Assembly: GCA_003994795.1 (NCBI GenBank)
Contig: AP018269.1
Span: 6,165,687-6,229,686 of the forward strand
DNA: 64,000 bases
DNA from: Cylindrospermum sp. NIES-4074
GTDB taxonomy: Bacteria > Cyanobacteriota > Cyanobacteriia > Cyanobacteriales > Nostocaceae
Direction: 5' to 3'
In this document: positions 43,126 to 53,054 of the stretch, one piece after another
How the letters are laid out: each line of letters starts with the position of its first letter
Numbering within the stretch: position 1 is the first letter of the stretch
Notes under the pieces: generated by a model
The model's database searches: none
Told to the model about the DNA's origin: nothing
The model's input: only the letters and a program-made list of their open reading frames with translations
Translations under genes and position numbers: made by a program

Positions 43126-43251
43126 CCCCGATCTAGGATCGATTTAACAAAGCAGGAAAATAAAATTTTAGGTATTTTGGGTAATGGGCAACACTCCTAA
43201 TTTCCATTTACCGATTTCTATTCCCATCGTTAACTTACCAGGACTAAAACT

Positions 43252-43482
43252 ATGGAACTTACCATTGACAACGTGGAAACAGTCTTAGATGAAATGCGCC
43301 CTTATCTTATGTCTGATGGCGGTAATGTGGAACTTGTAGAACTTGATGGCCCCATTGTCAAACTACGGTTGCAAGGTGCTTGCGGTTCTTGTCCTAGTTC
43401 GGCAATGACCCTGAGAATGGGTATTGAACGCCGCTTAAAAGAAATGATCCCGGAAATTGCTGAAATTGAACAAGTTGCTTAG
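43252..43482 (+). CDS. NifU-like Fe-S scaffold (Nfu)
   Basis: A 76-residue C-terminal-type NifU domain protein that carries Fe-S clusters to apoproteins. [33 protein letters not shown] and [20 protein letters not shown] with the CxxC ligands are all canonical for Nfu. Likely works with cysteine desulfurases such as that at 29989. Monocistronic with a Shine-like region GGACTAAAACT upstream. Confidence 0.95.
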   Translation: MELTIDNVETVLDEMRPYLMSDGGNVELVELDGPIVKLRLQGACGSCPSSAMTLRMGIERRLKEMIPEIAEIEQVA

Positions 43483-43782
43483 GACTCGACTACAACAACT
43501 TTGAGGGGTTGAGGCGCACACGGGGAGATGAGGAGACAGGAACGCAAAGAGGTTTTTCACCAAAGGGATTTGACTTTGGTTCAAGGGCAAATGTATGAAA
43601 ATTACTCACCGCGTCTTTGCGTTTCCTGTTGTCCGCATCAGTCTGAGCTATTATTTTTTGGCTTGACAGACGGCTCTGGCCTAGGGATTAGTGCTTTGAT
43701 GAGTGATGAATAGTAAATTGTTATCATTGATAACTTATCATTAATTACCCAATCCCTAATCCCTACTCCTTAATCACTGCTT

Positions 43783-46017
43783 ATGCCTCATCCCTTGCAC
43801 GTTGCTTTTATCTGGCATCAACATCAGCCGCTGTACAAATCCCCTGGCAGCGGCGTTTCTGCATCTTTGAGTCAGCAGTACCGTCTGCCTTGGGTACGCT
43901 TGCATGGCACTAAAGATTATCTGGATCTGGTATTAATCCTAGAGCAGTATCCTAAGTTGCACCAAACGGTGAATTTGGTACCATCACTGATTTTGCAATT
44001 AGAAGACTATATTGCTGGTACTGCTTTTGACCCTTACCTCACAGCCAGCTTAACACCCACTGAACGACTCACTCAAGAACAGCGGGAATTTATTATCCAG
44101 CACTTTTTTGATGCCAATCACCACACCCTGATAGATCCTCATCCCCGCTATGCTGAGTTGTATTACCAAAGGCAGGAACGAGGGCAAGCTTGGTGTTTAG
44201 CAAATTGGCAATTGCCAGAGTATGGGGATTTGCTAGCTTGGCATAATTTGGCATGGATTGATCCGCTATTTTGGGATGATCCAGAAATTGCCGCTTGGTT
44301 AAAACAGGGACGCAATTTTACTTTAAGCGATCGCCAACGCATCTATTCTAAACAGCGAGATATCCTCAGCCGCATCATCCCCCAACACCGGAAAATGCAG
44401 GCTTCTGGGCAGCTAGAAATCACCACCACCCCCTACACTCACCCTATCTTGCCTTTGTTAGCAGATACCAATTCCGGTCGGGTAGCAGTGCCGCAAATGA
44501 ATCTACCACGGCAGCGGTTTCAGTGGGTAGAAGATATTCCTCGTCACTTACAGAAAGCTTGGGATTTATATATAGACCGCTTTGGGCAAGTACCCCGTGG
44601 TTTATGGCCTTCGGAACAGTCAGTCAGTCCCGAAATTTTGCCCTACATTATTAAGCAAGGCTTTAATTGGATTTGTTCCGATGAAGCGGTTTTGGGGTGG
44701 ACACTCAAACACTTTTTCCATCGGGATGGGGCAGGGAATGTACAGCAACCAGAACTGCTATATCAACCATATCGCGTGCAAACCCCTGCGGGCGATTTGG
44801 CGATCGTGTTTCGTGACCACAGATTATCAGATTTGATTGGCTTTACCTATGGGGCAATGCCAGCAAAACAAGCAGCAGCAGACTTAGTGGGACATTTGCA
44901 AGCGATCGCTAAAATGCAAAGAGATAGCCAAAGTGAAAAACCTTGGTTAGTTACCATTGCCTTAGATGGAGAGAATTGTTGGGAATATTATCCCCAAGAC
45001 GGCAAACTCTTCCTAGAAGCTTTATATCAAAATTTAAGCAACGAACCGCACTTAAAACTCGTCACCGTTTCCGAGTTCATTGAACAATTCCCTCCCACAG
45101 CCACTATCCCCGGAGAGCAATTGCATAGCGGTTCTTGGGTGGATGGCAATTTCACCACCTGGATAGGAGATCCCGCCAAAAATCGCGCTTGGGACTACCT
45201 AGCAGAAGCTAGGGCTGTCTTAGCAAGTCATCCTGAAGCCACAGAAGAAAATAATCCCGAAGCCTGGGAAGCTTTGTATGCTGCTGAAGGTTCCGACTGG
45301 TTCTGGTGGTTTGGTGAAGGACATTCCTCAAATCAGGATGCCATCTTTGATCAGTTATTTCGAGAACATTTGTATGGCATCTACAAGGCATTAAATGAAC
45401 CCATACCTGCATATTTACGGCAACCAGTAGAAGTTCACGCAGCCAGGACAGATCATACTCCAGATGGTTTTATTCATCCTGTGATTGATGGTAGAGGAGA
45501 TGAACAAGATTGGGACAAAGCTGGACGGATAGAAATCGGTGGGGCCCGGGGAACGATGCACAACAGCAGCCTCGTCCAGCGACTTTGGTACGGAGTAGAT
45601 CACCTGAATTTCTATTTGCGGGTAGATTTTAAAAATGGAGTTGTCCCTGGAAAGGAATTACCACCAGAGTTAAATTTGCTGTGGTTCTATCCCGACAAAA
45701 CAATGATCAATAGCCCCATACCTTTGGCAGAAGTACCAGATATAGCACCAGTTAATTACCTATTTCACCATCATCTAGAAATTAATTTGCTGACACAATC
45801 GCTGCACTTTCGCGAAGCAGGAGGAAATTATCAATGGCATCCCCGTGCCAGCCGCGCTCAAGTAGCTTTAAACACTTGCTTAGAAGTGGCAGTGCCTTGG
45901 GCAGATTTGCAAGTACCACCTGATTATCCCCTGCGGCTGATTTTGGTACTTGGGGATGAAGGACGATTCTGTAACTATTTGCCGGAAAATACTTTGATTC
46001 CGATTGAGGTGCCATAA
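43783..46017 (+). CDS. Glycoside hydrolase family 57 protein
   Basis: A 744-residue enzyme. MPHPLHVAFIWHQHQPLYKS starts with the GH57 motif HQPLY. Further: LHGTKDYLDL, a nucleophile region GLWPSEQSVSPEILPYI with the Glu, and FRDHRLSDLIGFTYGAMP with the acid Asp. The C-terminal 220 residues (about 530-744) are a beta-rich region with HTPDGFIHPVIDGRGDEQDW, like the C-terminal domain of cyanobacterial amylopullulanase-like GH57 enzymes. Acts on alpha-1,4/1,6 glucans such as glycogen. No signal peptide, so cytoplasmic. Linked in theme to the GH13 and GT4 genes. Confidence 0.88.
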   Translation: MPHPLHVAFIWHQHQPLYKSPGSGVSASLSQQYRLPWVRLHGTKDYLDLVLILEQYPKLHQTVNLVPSLILQLEDYIAGTAFDPYLTASLTPTERLTQEQREFIIQHFFDANHHTLIDPHPRYAELYYQRQERGQAWCLANWQLPEYGDLLAWHNLAWIDPLFWDDPEIAAWLKQGRNFTLSDRQRIYSKQRDILSRIIPQHRKMQASGQLEITTTPYTHPILPLLADTNSGRVAVPQMNLPRQRFQWVEDIPRHLQKAWDLYIDRFGQVPRGLWPSEQSVSPEILPYIIKQGFNWICSDEAVLGWTLKHFFHRDGAGNVQQPELLYQPYRVQTPAGDLAIVFRDHRLSDLIGFTYGAMPAKQAAADLVGHLQAIAKMQRDSQSEKPWLVTIALDGENCWEYYPQDGKLFLEALYQNLSNEPHLKLVTVSEFIEQFPPTATIPGEQLHSGSWVDGNFTTWIGDPAKNRAWDYLAEARAVLASHPEATEENNPEAWEALYAAEGSDWFWWFGEGHSSNQDAIFDQLFREHLYGIYKALNEPIPAYLRQPVEVHAARTDHTPDGFIHPVIDGRGDEQDWDKAGRIEIGGARGTMHNSSLVQRLWYGVDHLNFYLRVDFKNGVVPGKELPPELNLLWFYPDKTMINSPIPLAEVPDIAPVNYLFHHHLEINLLTQSLHFREAGGNYQWHPRASRAQVALNTCLEVAVPWADLQVPPDYPLRLILVLGDEGRFCNYLPENTLIPIEVP

Positions 46018-46149
46018 TTCAGGTTATTGACGCGGCAATTGACAAGTATTCTTTCTTAATTTTAAAGCTGGTGCAGGGACTAAAACTCTACACCAGCTTT
46101 GTATAAATATATTGAATGCTTTGTCGGTCTGTTTTCACGAAACCGCTAA

Positions 46150-46282
46150 CTCACATCTTGCACCAGTTATTGAATGCCAATTTTTGTAGGGTGGGCAATG
46201 CTTTTATTGCCATGAAACCCCGATTCTTGCGTCACGGGCATTGCCCACCTTTGGGTTAATTAAAAATGGTGCAAGATGTGAG
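46150..46282. mobile_element. MITE with CTCACATCTTGCACCA ends, 133 bp
   Basis: Starts CTCACATCTTGCACCA and ends TGGTGCAAGATGTGAG, perfect 16-bp inverted ends, flanked by CTAA (46146-46149 and 46283-46286). An inner hairpin GGTGGGCAATG...CATTGCCCACC lies in the middle. Different family from the AGGACTTAC elements. Sits 19 bases beyond the stop of the PEP-CTERM gene on its minus strand, downstream of the GH57 gene. Confidence 0.85.
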
Positions 46283-46301
46283 CTAACAAGCTTGGGGCAA
46301 A

Positions 46302-47186
46302 CTAATTAACTAACTTGCGGCTACGACCGTAGCGACTTAACAGACCAAGAACACTGACACCGAGGAAAGCACCAAAACCAATGCTTGGCTCAGGGACAAC
46401 AGCTGTGAGTCCGGTCAGGCGTCTACCAGTACCGATAGTGCCCAATGACGTAGCCGCGCCTGTGGTTAAATTGACGCTGTATAAACTGGAGCCTGTTGTT
46501 GAGGCTGGAGTCAATGCCGCGAAGGCACTATTCACACCATTTGCTGTAAAGATGTCAAACCCTGCTGTCGAGTCAATGTCGATACCCAGAGAACCTACTT
46601 GCACCAATGTGCCATTATTAGGTGGATTCTGTATAAATAATGCATCACTGATATAGTCAATATCATACAGTGTGGTTCCAGTTGCTGGGTTATTATCTGC
46701 ATTAGTGTATGCTACAGCAGTGACGTTGGGGTCTCCTGGGTTCAGTGACCCGTCAACAATAACTGCACCAGTATCTACATTAATGCGGAAACTTTGGTCA
46801 TTACCACCAATCACCCGTAGGCGATCGGGTACTGGGTTGAAGTCCACTCCAGAAATAGTCCCCCCAGTGAAAGGTACGGAGAGGGTACTGACAAAAGTTG
46901 CTGCACCAGTGAATGGGTTAATGGTGTAAAGGTTGTTGGTATCTGTCAGACCGTAGATGAGATTGTTAGCTGGACGACGGTCGATGCCCAATAACGTACC
47001 CTTGATACCAGTAACTTGGACACTGCTAGTAGAACTGGGATTGCTGGAGTCAAAGTTAACTAAAGTATTGCCTTCAGTTAGACCTACCAGACTAACGGCA
47101 GCCGCAGGTTTAGCGACGCTGAGTAGGTTAGATATTGCTGCTACGGTTAGTGCGGTGACGACTGTAGTGAGTCTATTTAATTTCAT
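46302..47186 (-). CDS. DUF4394 protein with PEP-CTERM sorting signal
   Basis: A 294-residue exported protein. The start at 47186 (MKLNRLTTVVTALTVAAISN) follows GAGGGG by 7 bases and gives a clean signal peptide ending near VAKPAAA; the ATG at 47201 is in the leader. The body has several beta repeats (VGLTEGNTLVNFDSSNPSS, NPFTGAATFVSTLSVP, DFNPVPDRLRVIGGNDQSFR) of the DUF4394 type, a beta-propeller-like fold. The C-terminal VPEPSIGFGAFLGVSVLGLL followed by RYGRSRK is a PEP-CTERM signal, so it is processed and anchored at the cell surface by an exosortase-like system. No exosortase in the window. Confidence 0.88.
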   Translation of the reverse strand: MKLNRLTTVVTALTVAAISNLLSVAKPAAAVSLVGLTEGNTLVNFDSSNPSSTSSVQVTGIKGTLLGIDRRPANNLIYGLTDTNNLYTINPFTGAATFVSTLSVPFTGGTISGVDFNPVPDRLRVIGGNDQSFRINVDTGAVIVDGSLNPGDPNVTAVAYTNADNNPATGTTLYDIDYISDALFIQNPPNNGTLVQVGSLGIDIDSTAGFDIFTANGVNSAFAALTPASTTGSSLYSVNLTTGAATSLGTIGTGRRLTGLTAVVPEPSIGFGAFLGVSVLGLLSRYGRSRKLVN

Positions 47187-47201
47187 GGAAAAGCCCCTCA
47201 T

Positions 47202-47551
47202 TACTAATTTTTGCTAATCAGACAAGTAAAATTTTCGACAATTAGGCGATCGCTTGTTGTGACTTGTTTATCGTCAGCAGTTCATGAACTTTACAAAGTT
47301 GTAAACGGTATATTAGGTAATACGGTTAATTTAATAAACTGGATTTACCTTCATCGAAGCTTTAAAATTACTTAACTTAAAGTATACAATTGAGGCTAAT
47401 GAGCATCATGCAAAACAGTAACAAAGCTCTCAATGTGGCGATGCAAGCGAGTGATGCGGGGAGTATGTCAAATACTACTGGCGTCAAGCCCTAATTGTAG
47501 TTAAATTGAAAACATACCAGTGTAGCTTTCTCACTTGCACCTGTTTAACCG
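47202..47551. other. Divergent promoter region
   Basis: Between the PEP-CTERM gene and the kinase gene at 47552. A short reading at 47399-47494 (31 codons) has no support. No repeat or riboswitch seen. Confidence 0.4.
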
Positions 47552-48646
47552 ATGAATCGCTTCTCTCAGAACATCACGAATTTGCAAGAGTATAGTTTAC
47601 AGCAAACTCAGCTTGGTCAGATGTGTGGTTCCAAGCTGCTATTTCGCGATCGCTATGAAATCATCAAAATTTTGGGCAGGGGTGGTTTTGGCATCACGTT
47701 TTTGGCCAAAGATGTCCTACTACCAGGCAATCCATTGTGTGTAATTAAACAGCTATTTCCCAGGATCACAAACGCCAAAAGTTGGCAAAGGTCTTGTCAG
47801 CGCTTTGAAAAAGAAGCAAAAACCTTAGGTCAACTTGGTAGCCATTCACAAATTCCCTTGCTTTTAGACTACTTTGAAGGGGATGGGGAATTTTATTTAG
47901 TGCAAGAATACGTGCAGGGTCAGACTTTGGCACGAGAAGTAAGACGCACTGGCCCTAAAAGTGAAGCCGCAGTTAAACAGTTTTTGCGGGAATTATTACC
48001 AGTATTGCGTTATCTTCATCAACATCATGTAATTCATCGGGATATTAAGCCCCAAAACTTGTTGCGATGTGAAGAACACCAACGAATAGTGCTGATAGAT
48101 TTTGGTGCTGTAAAAGAGCAATTAGTTGATACTTCAGAAAACTCAATCTATAAAAGCGCGACTACTAATTTCGTTGGCACAATGGGATTTGCGCCACCAG
48201 AACAGTATTGCTTCCGTCCAGTTTATGCCAGTGATATTTATGCCTTGGGTATAACTTGTCTTTATTTATTGACTGGTAAAGGGCCTTTAGACTTTGACCA
48301 TGACCGACAAACTGGTGAGATATATTGGCAACAAGAGGTAAAAATCAGCGATGGCTTTGCCAATATTTTAGGCAAGATGATCAAAGTTTCTTTAGATGAG
48401 CGGTTTAAGACTGCTGATGATGTAATTAAAGCTATCGGCACCCAAATCTATTTGCCTACTTTGAATAATTGTTTAACAACCCAACCTTTAAGTAATAAAA
48501 GTAGTGACCAATCAGAAGTATCGCCTGAAGTATACCTGTCACCTATAGCCCGGACTGCTAAAGCTATTCGGGAACGGAGGGCCAAGCTCAAAAATATCAA
48601 CTTGCACAGCAATTGGCCCCATTACCAATCTCAAGCGTCAAATTAG
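47552..48646 (+). CDS. Ser/Thr protein kinase (kinase domain with short tails)
   Basis: A 364-residue kinase. N-terminal about 31 residues contain QMCGSKLLF, a degenerate zinc ribbon with only one Cys, then the kinase domain with glycine loop GRGGFGITF, K in VIKQLFPR, HRDIKPQNLL and DFGAVKEQ, plus the C-lobe VGTMGFAPPEQYCFRPVYAS DIYALG pattern. No membrane segment or sensory domain in the C-terminal tail (TQPLSNKSSDQ onwards). Likely active. The next gene is a related kinase with WD40 repeats. Confidence 0.88.
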   Translation: MNRFSQNITNLQEYSLQQTQLGQMCGSKLLFRDRYEIIKILGRGGFGITFLAKDVLLPGNPLCVIKQLFPRITNAKSWQRSCQRFEKEAKTLGQLGSHSQIPLLLDYFEGDGEFYLVQEYVQGQTLAREVRRTGPKSEAAVKQFLRELLPVLRYLHQHHVIHRDIKPQNLLRCEEHQRIVLIDFGAVKEQLVDTSENSIYKSATTNFVGTMGFAPPEQYCFRPVYASDIYALGITCLYLLTGKGPLDFDHDRQTGEIYWQQEVKISDGFANILGKMIKVSLDERFKTADDVIKAIGTQIYLPTLNNCLTTQPLSNKSSDQSEVSPEVYLSPIARTAKAIRERRAKLKNINLHSNWPHYQSQASN

Positions 48647-49042
48647 CAATTACTCTTCTGAATATTTCTCACCTCAAAAAATAAATTTGGTAAATATTTA
48701 GACCTGATTGAATTTGATTTATTGTTGCATAATCATGGTTTGAGATTAATACTTAGTTTGCAAGTGATTACTAAGATACAAACACAATTGTAGACTCAGC
48801 AATTTTACAAGACTTTCGAGGTAGATTGCTATATAATCAAGAAAATAATTAATTTTATGGCTCTCGGATTTTTCTAGTGCTAAGTACAACTGACCACTAT
48901 TTACAAACGCTGACTATATTAAGTAATTCCCCAATCCCTAAAACAGGGTCATCTACTATAAGTAAGCGAGAGCCGATTCTAAGAAAGGGAAAATCCGGTG
49001 GAATCTTAGCATTATTTGTCACGCAGTCGCGCCTGTCAGTTC
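48647..49042. other. Intergenic region, AT-rich
   Basis: Between two kinase genes on the same strand. I saw no clear feature; the plus-strand reading from 48877 overlaps the start of the next gene and lacks support. Confidence 0.35.
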
Positions 49043-51127
49043 ATGATTTGCTGCTTAAATCCCGATTGCCCAAACCCCCAAAATCCTGATCGCAAGAAGT
49101 TTTGTCAAACTTGTAGTACGCCACTAGTGCCACTTTTGAGAAATCGTTTCCGTGTGATTCGGGTGCTTTCAGATGAAGGGGGATTTGGCAGAACCTATCT
49201 CTCAGAAGATATAGATAAACTCAATGAACCCTGTGTTGTTAAGCAATTAGCGCCAAAATTTCAAGGAACTTGGTCGCAAAAAAAGGCGATGGAGTTGTTT
49301 GGTGAAGAAGCAAAGCGACTGCAAGAACTAGGAGAACATCCACAAATTCCCACTCTGCTAGCTTACTTTGAGCAAGATAACTGTTTGTATTTAGTGCAGC
49401 AGCTAATCAATGGGCAGAATTTATTAAGGGAATTGCAGTTGCGGAAAACTTATAGAGATTGGGATATTCAATCAATTTTGTTAGATTTATTACCCATCAT
49501 TAAATTTATCCATGATCGTGGTGTTATTCATCGAGATATCAAGCCAGAAAATATCATCCGGCGCAAAAGTGATGGCAGATTAACCTTGATCGATTTTGGC
49601 TCCTCTAAACAATTTTCTGCCAAAGTCCAAAATAAAATGGGTACGTCGATTGGGTCACATGGCTATTCTCCGATTGAACAAATTAGAGATGGTAAAGCTT
49701 ACCCAGCTAGTGATTTATTTGGTTTAGGCGCTACCTGTTTTCATTTGCTCACGGGAATTTCACCTTTTCATTTGTGGATGGAACATGGATATAGCTGGGT
49801 AGCAAATTGGCAACAATATTTGCGATGTCCCCTGAGTAGTGAATTGACTCAAGTGCTTGACAAGCTGTTAAAAAAAGATATCCAACAGCGTTACCAATCA
49901 GCCGATGAAGTCATCAGAGATTTGACAAAAAAGCACCAATTATTACTACCACCAGCCATTAATTCAGTTGTTAAAAAACCAGTAACTCAGCCACCAGATT
50001 TCCCCAAAAAATATGTGTTCTTGAGGAATTTACTTTTGGCTGTTGGCGTCGGTTTGGTGTTGGTATTGGGAGGATCTGGGTATAGACAATATCGCCTTTT
50101 GCAAACTGGTCTTTCTTCTAGCTTGAATCGGTCGAATAATAATTCAGCCCCTAGTGAAGCAGTTTTAGATCAATCAACAAAGAGTACTGGGGGCAATATT
50201 GCTTTAGCGAATACCTTGACAGGACATGATGAATCGGTTTTGTCTGTGGCTATCAGTCCCGACGGCAAGACTATTGCTAGCAGTGGCGATCGCAATATCA
50301 AATTATGGGATCTCGCTACAGGTCAGCAAATATCTACCTTGAGTGGGCATTCTCAAACAGTGAATGTGGTGTCATTTACCCCAGATGGCAAAACCTTGGT
50401 TAGCGGTAGTGATGACTACACTATTAAAGTCTGGGATCTAGCTACCAAAAAGGAAATTCGCACACTAAAAGGTCATTCTGACTCAGTTCATGCCCTAACT
50501 ATTAGCCCAGATAGCCAAACCCTGATTGATGGCAGTGATGATAACACCATCAAAGTCTGGAATTTAGCAACAGGAAAACAAATCCGCACATTATCCGCAC
50601 ATTCATATTGGGTGCGGTCTGTCGCCCTGAGCAAGGACGGTGTTACCCTGGCTAGTGGGAGTTTTGATAAAACTATTAAACTCTGGAATGTCAGCAATGG
50701 TAAGCTAATTCGCACGCTGACAGGGAATATGCAAACAGTGACATCTGTAGCCTTTAGCCCAGATGGTAAGACTTTAGCTAGTGGCAGTCGCGATCGCTTC
50801 CAGGGTACAGGAGGCAATGGAAGCGATCGCACTATCAAACTCTGGGATGTAGCCACAGGAAAGGAAATTCGCGCATTAGCGGCTAACACCGTTACATCTA
50901 TAGCTTTTAGCCCAGATGGCAAGATTTTGGCTAGTGCAAGTCGCGTTCGCGAACAGTCTCCTGGCGGTGTTTCCACTATCAAACTCTGGAATCTCTCCAC
51001 TGGTGAGGAAATTATCACCCTAACGGGACATACCAACACTGTTACAGCCCTCACTTTTAGTGCTGATGGTAAAACTTTGGTTAGTGGCAGTGAGGATAAC
51101 ACGATTAAAATTTGGCATTTGTCTTAG
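49043..51127 (+). CDS. Ser/Thr protein kinase with C-terminal WD40 propeller
   Basis: A 694-residue protein. The start at 49043 (MICCLNPDCPNPQNPDRKKF) gives a zinc ribbon C-x4-C, C-x2-C; the earlier TTG at 49016 is less likely. Kinase domain about 35-300 with GGFGRTYL, VVKQLAP, HRDIKPENII and DFGSSKQ. One membrane helix about 335-355 (LLLAVGVGLVLVLGGSGY), so the WD40 part is extracytoplasmic. The C-terminal 300 residues hold WD40 repeats (LTGHDESVLSVAISPDGKTI and others, up to TIKIWHLS). Blades 5 and 6 carry extra insertions (RDRFQGTGGNGSD and SRVREQSPGGVS); the first is an in-frame palindromic repeat (see findings). Confidence 0.9.
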   Translation: MICCLNPDCPNPQNPDRKKFCQTCSTPLVPLLRNRFRVIRVLSDEGGFGRTYLSEDIDKLNEPCVVKQLAPKFQGTWSQKKAMELFGEEAKRLQELGEHPQIPTLLAYFEQDNCLYLVQQLINGQNLLRELQLRKTYRDWDIQSILLDLLPIIKFIHDRGVIHRDIKPENIIRRKSDGRLTLIDFGSSKQFSAKVQNKMGTSIGSHGYSPIEQIRDGKAYPASDLFGLGATCFHLLTGISPFHLWMEHGYSWVANWQQYLRCPLSSELTQVLDKLLKKDIQQRYQSADEVIRDLTKKHQLLLPPAINSVVKKPVTQPPDFPKKYVFLRNLLLAVGVGLVLVLGGSGYRQYRLLQTGLSSSLNRSNNNSAPSEAVLDQSTKSTGGNIALANTLTGHDESVLSVAISPDGKTIASSGDRNIKLWDLATGQQISTLSGHSQTVNVVSFTPDGKTLVSGSDDYTIKVWDLATKKEIRTLKGHSDSVHALTISPDSQTLIDGSDDNTIKVWNLATGKQIRTLSAHSYWVRSVALSKDGVTLASGSFDKTIKLWNVSNGKLIRTLTGNMQTVTSVAFSPDGKTLASGSRDRFQGTGGNGSDRTIKLWDVATGKEIRALAANTVTSIAFSPDGKILASASRVREQSPGGVSTIKLWNLSTGEEIITLTGHTNTVTALTFSADGKTLVSGSEDNTIKIWHLS
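50790..50830. repeat. Palindromic repeat inserted in frame in the WD40 gene
   Basis: GCGATCGCTTCC (50790-50801) and its exact reverse complement GGAAGCGATCGC (50819-50830), with a 17-base loop. Each arm contains a HIP1 octamer. It encodes the extra residues in one WD40 blade. Confidence 0.75.
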
Positions 51128-51609
51128 TGTTAGAGGCACAAGACTGTTGTGCCTCTGATTTTTAGATAAGAAATATAGCGATATTTATTAAATTTTGTGC
51201 TTGATATCAGCAACAAACCAATAATTAATTAGCTAAAAGTAAGATGGTATTGAATTAATTTATCAGTGATTTTACTGCCATTTTAACCAGAGAAATACTT
51301 GTGGAATATAGTTTTAAGCCAATACTATACAGTAATAATATTTGTTGCCTTGCTGTCAGTAATTATAGAAAATTATGCCCCGACAAGCATTGCCAGGTTT
51401 TTGGAAGTTCACAATTATAATTAATTTTATAGTAAAATGGATAACCAATTTATCTATAATAGATATAGATAAGAAGTTGCTGTGAGATATTGCTCGCACA
51501 AAAATTCCTTTAGGAAATACACCTTTTGACATCAGAGCTAAATAATAAATTGCTCTCCTTATGCCTTTAGTTGCCTTTTCTAAAGACAGCTAAATTAAGG
51601 AGGCTCCTT
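51128..51609. other. Intergenic region, AT-rich
   Basis: Long AT-rich leader before the Crp-like gene. Contains no recognised repeat; likely contains the regulator's promoter. Confidence 0.4.
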
Positions 51610-52347
51610 ATGTTAGTGGAAAAATATTCCCTGCCAGCAAGACAAAATAGGCTGCTCGCTGCTTTGCCTACCAGTGAGTATGAGCGTCTTATTCCCCACC
51701 TGAAGCTTGTCTCGCTCCCATTGAACCAAATTATTTACGAAGCAGAAGAACCCATTACACAGGTTTATTTTCCCCATCAATCAGTTATTTCTATAGTTTC
51801 CACGATGGAAAATGGCTCAACAGTGGAAGTTGGTTTAGTGAGCAATGAAGGTATGGTGGGTATTCCCGTAATTTTGGGAGGTAACAGCACAACCACAACA
51901 GCGATTGTGCAGATCCCAGACAGTGCTATGCGAATGAATGCAGATGTGCTTAAAACCATGTTCGACCAGGGTGGCCTGCTGCAAACCCTACTTTTGCGCT
52001 ACATACAAGCTCGATTCACCGATATAACCCAAGGTTGTGCTTGCAACCGTCTGCATACACTGGATGAGCGACTTGCCCGTTGGCTGCTAACCGTCTCTGA
52101 CCGTCTGCAATCAAACGATTTTCCCCTGACTCAAGAATTTATCTCTCAAATGCTGGGTGTACGCCGCTCCGGTGTCACGGTGGCGGCTAACTCCCTCAGT
52201 CGAGCAGGATTGATTAGCTATCATCGTGGTCAAATTAACATCCTCAATCGAGAAGCTTTGGAAGCTACTTCTTGCGAGTGTTATCGAGTAATTAGAGATG
52301 AATTCGCACGATTGCTAGACAATTTCTCTCTATACAATTCCTCTTAA
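51610..52347 (+). CDS. Crp/Fnr-family transcription regulator
   Basis: A 245-residue regulator. The ATG at 51610 follows TAAGGAGG with 6 bases between, a strong ribosome site that decides the start over 51571. The cyclic-nucleotide-binding fold spans about residues 10-145 (QIIYEAEEPITQVYFPHQSV). The C-terminal helix-turn-helix is MLGVRRSGVTVAANSLSRAG. The middle CACNRLHTLDERLARWLL has two Cys (CxC), not an Fnr-type Fe-S cluster. The effector is unknown. A response regulator gene follows on the same strand. Confidence 0.88.
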   Translation: MLVEKYSLPARQNRLLAALPTSEYERLIPHLKLVSLPLNQIIYEAEEPITQVYFPHQSVISIVSTMENGSTVEVGLVSNEGMVGIPVILGGNSTTTTAIVQIPDSAMRMNADVLKTMFDQGGLLQTLLLRYIQARFTDITQGCACNRLHTLDERLARWLLTVSDRLQSNDFPLTQEFISQMLGVRRSGVTVAANSLSRAGLISYHRGQINILNREALEATSCECYRVIRDEFARLLDNFSLYNSS

Positions 52348-52473
52348 AACTTTTTTACTTTCTATGTGCGAAAACGGACAGACTGACAATATTGAGTTTG
52401 TATAGCCTTAAGAAAAGTGTGGATTTCAATGCCCTTGTTCTTCAAGGTTTTAGAACTACAGGAAGATAATATT

Positions 52474-52902
52474 ATGCTTACTCAATCTATATGTTTGGAT
52501 GGGTTACGTTTGCTGGTTGTTGATGACGATGCTGATACAAGAGAAATACTCACATTTTTATTTGAAATGGAGGGAGCGGAAATTAAATCTGTTGGTTCTG
52601 CAAATGAGGCTTTAGAGCTAATATCCAATTTTAAACCTGATATCCTAATCAGCGACATCCATCTACCAGATGAAGACGGCTGCTCACTGTTACCGAAAGT
52701 CAGAAACCTGGAAGTAGAGAAAGGGAGATGGATTCCGGCGATCGCTCTGACGGGATCTGTGATGGAAGAAGATCGTGCTGAGGCATTTTCCGCAGGTTTT
52801 CAGAAGTACCTATGCAAGCCGATTAACTTAGATGAGTTAATCTCTGTGGTTGCTAATCTAGCTAGAGGTAATTTGTTTGCTGGTAGCCTTCAGACTTGTT
52901 AA
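52474..52902 (+). CDS. Single-domain response regulator
   Basis: A 142-residue receiver domain (REC) with no output domain. The start at 52474 (MLTQSICLDGLRLLVVDDDA) follows CAGGAAGATAAT. Acidic pocket VVDDDAD, phospho-Asp D61 in LISDIHLPDEDG, a Thr in ALTGSV and the Lys in KPINLDELI, so it should be phosphorylated. The Crp-like gene upstream (126 bases apart) may share regulation. No kinase next to it. Confidence 0.9.
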   Translation: MLTQSICLDGLRLLVVDDDADTREILTFLFEMEGAEIKSVGSANEALELISNFKPDILISDIHLPDEDGCSLLPKVRNLEVEKGRWIPAIALTGSVMEEDRAEAFSAGFQKYLCKPINLDELISVVANLARGNLFAGSLQTC

Positions 52903-53054
52903 TTTCGCTTGAGGATTTTGTGCAATTTTAATTATTTGACGCCAAATCTTGACTAATGTACAGGTTTCAATAGCAAAGTTTTTTCACGATTTTCTACACC
53001 AGAGGCACTGAGACACTATTAAAATAGAAATACTAGAACAAACAACAAACAATC

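Noticed and set aside
43528-43713. 61-codon plus-strand frame after nfu
   Set aside because: Contains a dispersed repeat and no family pattern.
47399-47494. 31-codon reading MSIMQNSNKALNVAMQASDA
   Set aside because: Too short with no known family; recorded only as unsupported.
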